From contig USIB01000027.1 of the NCBI GenBank assembly GCA_900554615.1, forward strand, positions 1-15,815: a stretch of 15,815 nucleotides of DNA, read 5' to 3'. The translations under genes were made by a program, and so were the position numbers. Positions within the stretch are counted from its first letter, which is position 1; each line of letters begins with the position of its first letter. Below, piece after piece: positions 6,982 through 14,310 of the stretch. Source of the stretch: an uncultured Mycoplasmatota bacterium (GTDB lineage Bacteria > Bacillota_I > Bacilli_A > RF39 > UBA660). The notes under the pieces are model-generated. The model did not search any database. It was given only the letters and a program-made list of their open reading frames with translations, and was not told the DNA's origin.

Positions 6982-7688
6982 AATATGAATGATTTTAATA
7001 TTATATTATTATCACTATTCTTAGTATATTTTATTATACCTTTATTTGTTTCTACTCCTAGATTTTCTGCTGCTCTTGTACTATATGTTACTTTGATTTC
7101 TGCTACTAAACTTTTGTCTTTATATTCTACTTTATCACTTGTAATCATTGATACATAAACGCCATTACTTCCTGGCTTTCTATTGTCGTAGTAGACATTT
7201 TCTTTATCGTACTCTGTACCACCTTTTTTGGCTTTATCTAACTTAAAATCTTCTCCTAATAAATCTTTATAATAATTATTAAATGTCTTATAATCTAAGT
7301 ATGCTAAAGTAAAATCGCTGGTTGGACTCTCTTCTATTTTGGTGTGGTCTCCTGCTGATAGAGTGATAAACTTATCTTGATTATCTGGATAACTTAGAAT
7401 ATATTCCATTACAAATAGTTGTCTATTTTCATATTTTTCTAAATAGTTTTCGTTATATTTTGGTTTATATTTTCCATTTTCATCCTGTGTATCTATGCCT
7501 TCTTTTATTATTAACCAACCTAGTGGAGAGCCTACTTTGGCTAGATAGTTATTTACTTCTTTTAACTCTTTTTCTTCATTTATTTCTACTTTTACTTCTT
7601 TGACTAATATTTTTTCTGTTAATATATAACCCGCTACTACGAATGATATTATTCCTATTACTATACATATGGTATTTAACTTTTTCAC
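6972..7688 (-). CDS. Membrane-anchored extracytoplasmic protein of unknown function
   Basis: A 238-residue protein that I do not recognise. The N-terminus is KK followed by a hydrophobic helix about 4-25, with no lipobox cysteine at its end, so it is probably an uncleaved anchor with the rest outside the cell. The body is rich in Lys, Glu, Tyr and Asn; its last third (SLVAEIKVTYSTRAAENLG then IIKYTKN) suggests beta strands. The GTG at 7688 has GGAG 8 bases upstream; the nearby ATG is out of frame and soon stopped. It has its own probable promoter and its own terminator, so it is likely a single-gene unit. No function is suggested by its neighbours, which serve wall synthesis and translation. 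Confidence 0.75.
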   Translation of the reverse strand: MKKLNTICIVIGIISFVVAGYILTEKILVKEVKVEINEEKELKEVNNYLAKVGSPLGWLIIKEGIDTQDENGKYKPKYNENYLEKYENRQLFVMEYILSYPDNQDKFITLSAGDHTKIEESPTSDFTLAYLDYKTFNNYYKDLLGEDFKLDKAKKGGTEYDKENVYYDNRKPGSNGVYVSMITSDKVEYKDKSLVAEIKVTYSTRAAENLGVETNKGIIKYTKNSDNNIILKSFILEK

Positions 7689-7707
7689 TTTCTCATCTCC
7701 TACTATA

Positions 7708-7716
7708 AGTATAACA
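7708..7716 (-). promoter_or_regulatory. Probable promoter of the 238-aa gene, extended -10
   Basis: Minus strand TGTTATACT: -10 TATACT (7708-7713) with TGT. The -35 (TTAATT at 17 bases) is weak and merges with the T tract of the preceding terminator. Confidence 0.55.
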
Positions 7717-7723
7717 TATTTAT

Positions 7724-7752
7724 TTAAAAAAATTAACCTTATTTGGTTAATT
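7724..7752 (-). terminator. Intrinsic terminator of murE-DUF1015
   Basis: Perfect 8-bp stem, AATTAACC (7731-7738) with GGTTAATT (7745-7752), loop of 6 bases, followed on the minus strand by a run of seven T's including the stem end. It lies 11 bases after the DUF1015 stop. Confidence 0.85.
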
Positions 7753-7763
7753 CTTCTATTTTT

Positions 7764-9020
7764 TTATTTTATTTTTCTTGCTTCTAGATAATATCTCTTA
7801 TCGTAACTATGTCCCATTGAGAAGGTTTTCCTTGGTAATGCTCCATCTAGTATTACTGTTCTAAATAGTTCTTCTTTTGGCATTGCTTCAAATAGTATTG
7901 CTACATTTTTCTCTTCTCTTCCCATGTTTCTTGTTGTCTCATCACCATGGATATAGTCTAATTTTCCATTATTACATTTTAGATAATCATCTAGAAATTG
8001 TTGGATTGAACCTACTGCTATATTCGATTTTGGATTTGTTATATATAACTTTTTGTCTATATCTTTTGTTACTAATTCAAAATATTGTCCTTTTCCTTCT
8101 TCATTTATATCATAGTATTTGTATAGTTCTGCTACTAGGTTATCTACATTGGTATTGAATATTACTCTATGTATTGGCTCAAACTCTAAGGCACTACTAT
8201 GTAAGTTTACGATTTCTACTAAAGCATATCTAGCAGGATTCTTTAGATATTCTTCTTCACTCATTGTCTTTTTTAGATTTTCATAGTTTGCTTTGGCTGT
8301 TGCTAATGAATGATTTCCATCTCCCATTGCAAATAGTAGTATTCCTTTATCTTTGACATTGTATTTCTTTTCGAAGTATTCTTTATCCATTAGATTATTT
8401 ATTCCTTTTTCTATATCCGCTATTACTTCTTCTGATAATTTATATCCTTTTATGTGACCACCATTCTCCATTAGGTCAAAATCATAAACGATATCTTTAT
8501 TTTCTACTTTGTTTTTTATTGTTTCTATTATGTTTTTCTTTTCATCATCTATTAATATCATTATATGTGGTAATTCTAGAGGAGCATTTTCTCTTACTTT
8601 TAGTCTTGGTGGTATTCTTTCTATTACTGTTTTTTCAGTTGCTCTTATTAGTGTTTGTGAGCCTTTTTCGTATGAATAGTCTTCTAGGTCAACCATTCCG
8701 ATTAAGCCCTCTCTTACTTTGCCATCTTTTTGTTTTCTTTCTAGGTATATCATTGTATCTTTATATTCTGTAAAGATGTCTTCTTCTAGATAGTCTTTCA
8801 TTGCTTCATTTATTTTTTTTATTCTTTCTTCTACATTATCTTCTTCTAAATATAATTCTGGTAAAATTAGATTTAGTGTTGAAGGGGAATCTCCTACTTC
8901 TTCTTTGACTTCTTTCCAGTATTCTGGCTCAGAAGTATATTGGTCACATGCTACTACTGACCATTTTGTCATGTCTACATTTTTTGGTAATAATATATTT
9001 GCTCTTTTTAATGGTATCAT
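7764..9020 (-). CDS. DUF1015 family protein
   Basis: A 418-residue cytoplasmic protein of the widespread, uncharacterised DUF1015 family. Signatures: N-terminal PKNVDMTKWSVVACDQYTS (12-30) leading into SPSTLNLILPE, then a conserved AMGDGNHSLATAKA (231-244) and HSSALEFEPIHRVIF (274-288), and the C-terminal MGHSYDKRYYLEARKI. The length is normal. The ATG at 9020 is preferred: AAAGGA lies about 9 bases upstream. A TTG nine codons earlier (9047) has no ribosome site. It starts 30 bases after the murE stop, with no terminator between, and a terminator follows it, so it forms an operon with murE. In other Bacillota DUF1015 genes are often near serine biosynthesis genes (from memory); pairing with murE is less usual. 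Function not known. Confidence 0.92.
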   Translation of the reverse strand: MIPLKRANILLPKNVDMTKWSVVACDQYTSEPEYWKEVKEEVGDSPSTLNLILPELYLEEDNVEERIKKINEAMKDYLEEDIFTEYKDTMIYLERKQKDGKVREGLIGMVDLEDYSYEKGSQTLIRATEKTVIERIPPRLKVRENAPLELPHIMILIDDEKKNIIETIKNKVENKDIVYDFDLMENGGHIKGYKLSEEVIADIEKGINNLMDKEYFEKKYNVKDKGILLFAMGDGNHSLATAKANYENLKKTMSEEEYLKNPARYALVEIVNLHSSALEFEPIHRVIFNTNVDNLVAELYKYYDINEEGKGQYFELVTKDIDKKLYITNPKSNIAVGSIQQFLDDYLKCNNGKLDYIHGDETTRNMGREEKNVAILFEAMPKEELFRTVILDGALPRKTFSMGHSYDKRYYLEARKIK

Positions 9021-9050
9021 TTTATCTCTTCCTTTCTTTTTTGACAAATA

Positions 9051-10508
9051 TTATTTATTTTCTAATATATCTTTTATTATTTCTCTTTCATCTAAATGCT
9101 CTCTTACTCCATTTATTTCTCGATATGTTTCATGTCCTTTTCCTAATAAAAGAATTATATCTCCTTCTTTGGCATTATCTATGGCATACTTTATGGCATC
9201 TTTTCTATCCGCTATTTTTATGTATTCTCCACTTGTTTTCTTTAACCCTATTTCGATGTCATTCATTATGTCGTTTATGTCTTCATATCTTGAATTGTCT
9301 TCGGTTACTATTGTAAAGTCCGCTAGTCGTCCTGAGATTTCTCCCATGTCGTAGCGACGGTCTTTACTTCTGTTACCTCCACAACCAAATAGTGATACTA
9401 TTCTTTTTGGATTATATGCTCTCATTGTTTTTAGAATGCTTTCCATTGACACTCCATTATGTGCATAATCTATAATTACACTATATTTATTTGAAACTGG
9501 TACGATTTCGACTCTTCCTTTTACTGCTACTTTGGCTAGGGCTGCTTTAATATTTTCTATTTTGCATCCAATAAGATGTGTTATTAATATTGCTCCTAAG
9601 GCATTATAGGCTGAAAACTCTCCTGGTGTATTTACTAGGAAGGTATCTTCGATTAAACCTTTTGTTTGTAGTTCTAATCCTATGAAATGTTCTTTTCTTA
9701 ATAGTTTTATGTCTTCTATTGTAACATCTGACTCTTTATTTTTTCCATATGTATATGTTTTGCAAGTACTATTTTTTATCATATCTTGATAATGAATATC
9801 ATCCATATTTAATATTCCTATTTTACTTCTTTGAAATAATAGGCTTTTACTATATATATAGTCTTCCATATTTTCGTGTTCTCCATCACCAATGTGGTCT
9901 TTGGTTAGGTTCGTGAATATTCCATAATCAAATGTCATATTTTCTACTCTTCCTACTTTTAGGGCCTGTGATGATACTTCCATTACAGCATACTCTACAC
10001 CACTATCGACCATTTCTTTTAGATATCTTTGGATGTCATAACTTTCTGGAGTTGTGTTTACTGTTTCATAGTGCTTTCCATTTATGAAGACACCCATTGT
10101 TCCTATTACTCCTACTTTCTTTCCATCTTCTTCAAGAATATTTTTTATCATCCATGATGTTGTTGTTTTTCCTTTGGTACCTGTTATTCCTATCATAACT
10201 AGTTTACTTGCTGGGTTATCAAAATAATTTATTGATAGTTGCGATAGATTTTTTCTTGTATTTGATAGTTTTACTACTGTTACTTCTTCCTTTATTTCTA
10301 CATCTTTTTCTACTATGACTACTGCTGCTCCTTTTTCTATTGCTCCATTTATGTAGTCATGTCCATCTACTTGAAGACCTGATAAGCAAATAAAGGCAGA
10401 CCCCTCTGTTACTTTTCTTGAATCATAATATAGTCCTGTGACTTCTGTATCTAATGAACCTTTTATTAATGTATATTCTATGTTGTTTAATAATTTTTCT
10501 AATTTCAT
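9051..10508 (-). CDS. murE: MurE-type Mur ligase (UDP-MurNAc-tripeptide synthetase)
   Basis: MurE adds the third amino acid of the peptidoglycan stem to UDP-MurNAc-L-Ala-D-Glu, using ATP, in the cytoplasm. The 485-residue length is normal. Seen: an N-terminal UDP-binding domain with TGLYYDSRKVTEGSAFICL, the ATP loop GITGTKGKTTT (107-117), NTTPESYD (151-158), the Lys to be carbamylated in YSKSLLF (K221), IDYAHNG (346-352) and GKGHETY (456-462). The residue-selecting motif reads DNSR (404-407) in place of the DNPR of meso-diaminopimelate enzymes; Arg is kept, Pro is not, so mDAP is likely but not proved. The region after NLTKDH is HIGDGEH, unlike the common HLDYHG. The ATG at 10508 has GAGGTG 6 bases upstream. 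First gene of the murE-DUF1015 unit. Confidence 0.95.
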   Translation of the reverse strand: MKLEKLLNNIEYTLIKGSLDTEVTGLYYDSRKVTEGSAFICLSGLQVDGHDYINGAIEKGAAVVIVEKDVEIKEEVTVVKLSNTRKNLSQLSINYFDNPASKLVMIGITGTKGKTTTSWMIKNILEEDGKKVGVIGTMGVFINGKHYETVNTTPESYDIQRYLKEMVDSGVEYAVMEVSSQALKVGRVENMTFDYGIFTNLTKDHIGDGEHENMEDYIYSKSLLFQRSKIGILNMDDIHYQDMIKNSTCKTYTYGKNKESDVTIEDIKLLRKEHFIGLELQTKGLIEDTFLVNTPGEFSAYNALGAILITHLIGCKIENIKAALAKVAVKGRVEIVPVSNKYSVIIDYAHNGVSMESILKTMRAYNPKRIVSLFGCGGNRSKDRRYDMGEISGRLADFTIVTEDNSRYEDINDIMNDIEIGLKKTSGEYIKIADRKDAIKYAIDNAKEGDIILLLGKGHETYREINGVREHLDEREIIKDILENK

Positions 10509-10527
10509 TCTTTCACCTCTTACTATT

Positions 10528-10556
10528 ATTATACTACAAAATATTTTTATTTTCTA
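10528..10556 (-). promoter_or_regulatory. Probable murE promoter
   Basis: Minus strand: consensus -10 TATAAT (10528-10533); a weak -35 TAGAAA (10551-10556) at 17 bases. The placement just upstream of the ribosome site, and downstream of the tasA-like terminator, supports it. Confidence 0.5.
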
Positions 10557-10607
10557 TAATTAATGTTAAAATAGTATTGTATTAGTGGATAATCATTTTA
10601 CTACATA

Positions 10608-10632
10608 AGAAAAAGAAGGCTATTAACCTTCT
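10608..10632 (-). terminator. Intrinsic terminator of the 351-aa TasA-like gene
   Basis: Stem AGAAGG (10614-10619) with CCTTCT (10627-10632), 7-base loop, followed on the minus strand by TTTTC. It begins 8 bases after the stop codon. Confidence 0.75.
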
Positions 10633-10640
10633 GAATTATT

Positions 10641-11696
10641 TTATGCTGGTGTTGTGATTTTTAGGTCAAATGATATTTGTCCGCCTGATGCGTTGTTTTC
10701 ACAGTCAACATCTTGACCTTCAACCCACATATATACTCTTACTTTAGTAATTCCTGCTGATAATGTAAGTAAATCTACATTAGCATCAAAACCTTTATTT
10801 GTTTTGATTGTTGGGTCTACTGCTGTAAAATAGTTTGTATCTTCTGAGTTTAGAAGTACTTTATTTTCTAGAGTTATTGCTGATTTTACTCCAACATATG
10901 TTAAAGCTGGATTTGTATCTCCTTCTGTTGTTGATTTGTTATATACGTCTCTTGCTTGAGCTACTCCTGCTGCTGTATGTGAGCCTGCATTTGGTTCCCA
11001 TATTATAGCGTTAGTACCACCATTTAAGGCTTGAATTGTATCTAGTGCAGTACCATCTGCAATATTTCCTTCTACGATAAATGCTATTCTAGCAGCATTT
11101 TTGATTCCTGTATCTTGTTCTCCTTCTGCTGTTACGGCACTTACACCTGAACCTGCTTGTAATGATATTTTTGTTTCACTTTTTACTTTAAAGAATAAAT
11201 CAAATGCTATAAACTTAGCAGGGTCTTGGTCATCATCTCCTCTAGTAGTGTTGTTATCTAGTTCTGTTGTTTTAGTAGATGTTAGTATATAATTACCAGT
11301 TTCCTCGTCTGATTCTACTACTCCATAATACATTGGTAATTTGCCAGCATCAGGTATTCCTGTTGTTGATACTGGTTCTAATATTTCTGGTATTTGGTTA
11401 ATTGCATTTGTATATTTTCCAGTTTTTGCTCCTACTAAATCTGTTTTTTGAACTATTGATTTCCAATTTGTAGCGTCTGCTGATATTTGAATACCATTTT
11501 TTGCTTCAATATTTACTTTTAATGATTCTACTGAAACATTTTTATTTGATGTAAACCATGCGTAGGTTGATGTTGCAAGCATTGTCCCAGTTCCTAGCAT
11601 TAGAAGTAGTAATATCAATAATCTATATTTTCTTCTTTTTTGTCTTTCTTTTCTTAGTTTTTCTTTTTCTTCTTTTGTAAAAACTTTTTCTTCCAT
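10641..11696 (-). CDS. Exported TasA-like protein with SipW-type signal peptide
   Basis: A 351-residue exported protein, probably a surface or matrix subunit. The N-terminus is unusually basic and long (1-25), followed by the membrane segment LLILLLLMLGTGTML (26-40) and STYAWFTSNK, the form of SipW-dependent signal peptides; cleavage would fall near A46. A beta-rich body with Ala, Thr, Gly and Asn follows, and a C-terminal strand pair ending GGQISFDLKITTP. One lone Cys lies near the C-terminus (QDVDCEN). The ATG at 11696 has AAGGAG 8 bases upstream. Its own strong promoter, a leader hairpin and a terminator suggest high, separate expression, fitting a structural subunit. The neighbouring operon encodes the likely processing peptidase. 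TasA-like membership rests on the signal and strand pattern; the exact family is not certain. Confidence 0.75.
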   Translation of the reverse strand: MEEKVFTKEEKEKLRKERQKRRKYRLLILLLLMLGTGTMLATSTYAWFTSNKNVSVESLKVNIEAKNGIQISADATNWKSIVQKTDLVGAKTGKYTNAINQIPEILEPVSTTGIPDAGKLPMYYGVVESDEETGNYILTSTKTTELDNNTTRGDDDQDPAKFIAFDLFFKVKSETKISLQAGSGVSAVTAEGEQDTGIKNAARIAFIVEGNIADGTALDTIQALNGGTNAIIWEPNAGSHTAAGVAQARDVYNKSTTEGDTNPALTYVGVKSAITLENKVLLNSEDTNYFTAVDPTIKTNKGFDANVDLLTLSAGITKVRVYMWVEGQDVDCENNASGGQISFDLKITTPA

Positions 11697-11723
11697 TCTA
11701 ACACTCCTTTTTATTAAGAATTA

Positions 11724-11738
11724 GAGAGTAATCCTCTC
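11724..11738 (-). promoter_or_regulatory. Hairpin near the 5' end of the tasA-like mRNA
   Basis: GAGAG (11724-11728) and CTCTC (11734-11738) form a 5-bp stem with a 5-base loop about 10-25 bases from the expected transcript start. AGGAG in its 5' arm resembles a second ribosome-binding sequence upstream of the real one. 5' hairpins and such decoy sites are known to stabilise mRNAs in Bacillota; that role is inferred. Confidence 0.4.
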
Positions 11739-11754
11739 CTACTTTTACTATTTC

Positions 11755-11783
11755 AGTATACCACACTTTTTTTTTATTTGCAA
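11755..11783 (-). promoter_or_regulatory. Strong promoter of the 351-aa TasA-like gene
   Basis: Minus strand: -35 TTGCAA (11778-11783), 17-base spacer, -10 TATACT (11755-11760) preceded by TGG (extended -10). There is no clear terminator before it, so readthrough from the upstream operon is also possible. Confidence 0.8.
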
Positions 11784-11831
11784 TAGATATTTCGACATTT
11801 TTTGCGGAAGTTTTTTTATGCCTTATTTTAC

Positions 11832-12419
11832 TTAGGAATTATTATCTATAATTTGTTTTGATTCTATGCATATTGTTACTCCTTCTATTATGTCTTGATA
11901 CTCAAAGCTATCATATTCTTGGGGAAATGTAACTACTAAATGATATATATTTTCTTCATCTTTTTCAAAACTAAATGTTTGTTTTTCTGTTTCTAATGTT
12001 CTAAAGTATGCTCCCTCATCACTTGACTTTTCTATCTTATCTTTAGTTATTATGTTTGTGCTTGTCTCTTTATTATAATCTTCATTCATATATAATTTGT
12101 AAGACAATGGCAAATTGGTAGTAGTAACTATTTTTAATGTATACTCTAGTTTTGTTTCTAATCTATCTTTTCCATCGTTATTTGCTACTTTAAAATCATA
12201 TACATATGGTGTAGATGATGGAACTAATTCATCCAATTTTATTTCTTTTTCATAGTAATCTGTATTTAATATATATAATGCTGTTTCTATTTTTGAATCT
12301 GAATCTGTTTTAGAAGATAATCTTGAATATGCTATTGGTATTAATGTTAAGATTAAGGCTAAAATAATGACTACTAATGTTAATTTATTGGATTTTAGTA
12401 ATTTTTTTATATCAAACAT
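11832..12419 (-). CDS. Small exported TasA-like protein
   Basis: A 195-residue protein with a cytoplasmic basic start, a hydrophobic segment 13-30 and AYSRLSSKTDSDS at the likely cleavage region, then a beta-rich body: IETALYILNTDYYEKEIKLDE, a YVYDFKVANNDGKDR turn and ETKLEYTLKI. This is the strand pattern of TasA/camelysin-type domains, with N-x-D/G turns after the FKV strand. One Cys lies near the C-terminus. The ATG at 12419 has AGGTGAG 8 bases upstream. It begins 13 bases after the SipW gene, so it is the last gene of that operon and a likely SipW substrate or minor fibre part. The family assignment is by pattern only and is moderately sure. Confidence 0.65.
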   Translation of the reverse strand: MFDIKKLLKSNKLTLVVIILALILTLIPIAYSRLSSKTDSDSKIETALYILNTDYYEKEIKLDELVPSSTPYVYDFKVANNDGKDRLETKLEYTLKIVTTTNLPLSYKLYMNEDYNKETSTNIITKDKIEKSSDEGAYFRTLETEKQTFSFEKDEENIYHLVVTFPQEYDSFEYQDIIEGVTICIESKQIIDNNS

Positions 12420-12432
12420 AATTATAACTCAC

Positions 12433-12993
12433 CTACTTCTTTATTATACAATCTGGGTCGTCAAACTTTTCATCTAGTGTTATCTTTTTTCTTCTTTTAT
12501 CTTTTGGTATATAGGAGATACTTAAGCTTATTAGTATTAGTGTTATGACTATTGATACTATGACTTTGGGTGTAGTAAATACTTCTCTTATTAAACCACC
12601 TCTTGGTATTTTTAAAATTAATTTTCCTATGACACTTGTTTTTTCTATTGTTACATCATTACTATTATTGGAGTCTCCTTTGGTAGTTAGGGTGTTTCCA
12701 TTTATTTCTATTACTCTATGGGTTATAAAATCTTTTCCATCTAGATATGTTATGATATCATTTTTTTTGATATTTGTAGTTTTTTTTACTACTATTAAAT
12801 CTTTTACATTTAATGTTGGTTCCATACTTCCACTTACTATTTCGAAAACGCTAATTCCAAATATGTTTGAATATTCTTTGTTTAAAACTTTTAATGATAT
12901 AAAATTATATAATGAAAAAAAAATTAAAACGGTGATTATAAATACTAAGATATCAATAAATACTTGAAATATTTTATTTATATATTTTAACAT
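12433..12993 (-). CDS. sipW: SipW-type signal peptidase I
   Basis: A membrane signal peptidase of the archaeal/ER type, which uses a Ser-His pair rather than Ser-Lys and removes the signal peptides of TasA-like proteins. In this 186-residue protein: N-terminal membrane helix 12-33, catalytic box VSGSMEPTL (53-61) with Ser56, ITHRVI with His92, the TKGDSN box (104-109) with Asp107, a second conserved Asp113, and a C-terminal membrane helix about 143-161 followed by a basic tail. All expected catalytic residues are present. GGTGA lies upstream of the ATG at 12993. It sits between two TasA-like genes, 16 bases after one and 13 before the other, as sipW does beside tasA in Bacillus. The stop is TAG, the only one of its kind seen here. 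Confidence 0.92.
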   Translation of the reverse strand: MLKYINKIFQVFIDILVFIITVLIFFSLYNFISLKVLNKEYSNIFGISVFEIVSGSMEPTLNVKDLIVVKKTTNIKKNDIITYLDGKDFITHRVIEINGNTLTTKGDSNNSNDVTIEKTSVIGKLILKIPRGGLIREVFTTPKVIVSIVITLILISLSISYIPKDKRRKKITLDEKFDDPDCIIKK

Positions 12994-13009
12994 TTATATC
13001 ACCGCTTTA

Positions 13010-13612
13010 TTATTCATTTTGATATTCTACTAGTGCTTCTTTTAAATACTGAGAAACTGTAACTGATACTGGTATACTAACAGAATTATTCTTTGTTAAT
13101 CCTATTTTGCTATCTTCTTCATTATTTTCTTCTAGGTTATCCCATTTTACATGTACTCTTATATTGTTTGTTATTCCATTTTTTATTTCTTCAAGTGTTA
13201 TTACTTTACTATAGGTATTTTCTCCTGTTTTGATTAGATTTCCACTTGTTGTTTCTTCTATTTTATTTATACTAAAACTACCATTTACTTTTGTAAAATC
13301 AAATGTAACATTATATATAATTGATGTATCAGTATCTGTAGGATTGATATTTATATCGAAATATCCTTCAGTTCCAGGAGCCATTTTTCCTTCTTTTACA
13401 TTTTCTGCTCCTGCTACAGTTATGGTATCTACTGTGAAGTTTTCTCCACTTTTTATATCTGTTCCATTTATTAATACATTCCACTTTGCTATATTTGTAT
13501 CTGCTACCATAACATTTTTACTTTCAAATAATCCATATGTATCTCTTATTATATATATTGTTATAAATACTAGGATTAATGATACTACTACTAAAATATT
13601 TTTATTCTTCAT
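13010..13612 (-). CDS. Exported TasA-like protein
   Basis: A 200-residue protein with a basic start, a hydrophobic segment 6-22 and the DTYGLFES cleavage-region signature. The body follows the TasA/camelysin strand order: VMVADTNIAKWNVLINGTDI, then VAPG-like KMAPGTEGYFDININPT, then IIYNVTFD and a late NIRVHVKWDN. The MAPG-x-x-G motif is typical of these domains. Its start codon overlaps the end of the upstream gene by 11 bases (13602-13612), so translation is probably coupled; no strong ribosome site is visible. Next comes the SipW gene after 16 bases. It is likely a SipW substrate, in the position of tapA in Bacillus, although it is not obviously TapA itself. Confidence 0.75.
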   Translation of the reverse strand: MKNKNILVVVSLILVFITIYIIRDTYGLFESKNVMVADTNIAKWNVLINGTDIKSGENFTVDTITVAGAENVKEGKMAPGTEGYFDININPTDTDTSIIYNVTFDFTKVNGSFSINKIEETTSGNLIKTGENTYSKVITLEEIKNGITNNIRVHVKWDNLEENNEEDSKIGLTKNNSVSIPVSVTVSQYLKEALVEYQNE

Positions 13613-14216
13613 CTTTATCTTCTTTTATTTCTTCTTTTTGTTCTATTAATTCTTTTTTAGTTTTCTTTTTTGGTTCTTCTTCTTCATAATCATCATTTTT
13701 TGATTCTTTTAATTCTTTTATTACTACATATATTTCATAAATAAATAATATTAATATTGGGAATATTATCATAAATAGAAATCCGAATCTTGATTCTAGT
13801 ATATTAAGAATACTTCCTATTTTACTATAAGATTTACTTGTTCTAGCGGTACCTATTACATATTCACTGGATACAGCATAGTCTCCATCTACAATAAATG
13901 TTGTTTCGTTTTTTGTTACTACTTCTTTTTCTAATACTGTTCCTAAATTAACTGATACTACTTCTTTATAATTGTCATAGAAGAATATTTTATCTCCTAC
14001 TTTTATATCTTTATTAGCATCTTTATTTACTATTACTAAATCACCTTTATTGAAATTAGGCTTTAGTTCATCATCTCTTACTATTATTAATGACTTATTA
14101 TTTATTTCTGTTATATTGTATTTGTTATAGTTTAATAAAAATATGGTAAGTGTAATAGCCACTACTGCATATATACTTATTAAAATTATTCCTATTACTT
14201 TTAAAACTTTCTTCAT
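13602..14216 (-). CDS. Signal-peptidase-like membrane protein without catalytic residues
   Basis: A 204-residue protein built like SipW but apparently inactive. Membrane helices at about 6-28 and 146-167 bracket a domain with DDELKPNFNKGDLVIVNK (48-65) and VDGDYAVSSEYVIGT (109-123). Alignment by eye puts these on the SGSMEPTL-x-x-KDLIVV and KGDSN...VIG boxes of the SipW encoded downstream; the nucleophile Ser then corresponds to Glu50, and there is no histidine in the whole protein. The C-terminal 35 residues are a Lys/Glu-rich charged tail. The ATG at 14216 has GGTGA upstream, and a strong promoter precedes it. It is the first gene of the four-gene operon. A chaperone, scaffold or regulator of SipW is possible, by analogy with other inactive enzyme paralogues; this is inference. 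Confidence 0.75.
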   Translation of the reverse strand: MKKVLKVIGIILISIYAVVAITLTIFLLNYNKYNITEINNKSLIIVRDDELKPNFNKGDLVIVNKDANKDIKVGDKIFFYDNYKEVVSVNLGTVLEKEVVTKNETTFIVDGDYAVSSEYVIGTARTSKSYSKIGSILNILESRFGFLFMIIFPILILFIYEIYVVIKELKESKNDDYEEEEPKKKTKKELIEQKEEIKEDKDEE

Positions 14217-14231
14217 ACTATCACCACATTA

Positions 14232-14260
14232 AGTATAGCATATAACTTTTGCTTATGCAA
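14232..14260 (-). promoter_or_regulatory. Promoter of the SipW/TasA-like operon
   Basis: Minus strand: -35 TTGCAT (14255-14260), 17-base spacer, -10 TATACT (14232-14237) preceded by TGC (extended -10). A dyad, ATAACTT (14242-14248) with AAGTTAT (14259-14265), covers the spacer and the -35, and could be an operator. Confidence 0.8.
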
Positions 14261-14277
14261 GTTATTAATTATATACT
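14249..14277 (+). promoter_or_regulatory. Possible divergent plus-strand promoter
   Basis: Plus strand TTGCTT (14249-14254), 17 bases, TATACT (14272-14277). It interleaves with the operon promoter. Transcription would start near 14284 and run through the hairpins to about 14441. No reading frame is present, so a small RNA is the only likely product; chance match is possible in AT-rich DNA. Confidence 0.3.
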
Positions 14278-14282
14278 TTTTA

Positions 14283-14304
14283 ATAAAAATGTTATTTTTA
14301 TTAT
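14283..14304. repeat. Perfect 10-bp inverted repeat, A/T only arms
   Basis: TAATAAAAAT and ATTTTTATTA with a 3-base GTT loop. Because the arms are pure A/T, a chance origin is possible, yet it directly precedes two further perfect inverted repeats. Confidence 0.4.
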
Positions 14305-14310
14305 ACCTTT

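Noticed and set aside
9021..9047. TTG start for the DUF1015 gene
   Set aside because: No ribosome site upstream; AAAGGA lies inside this stretch and is spaced for the ATG at 9020.
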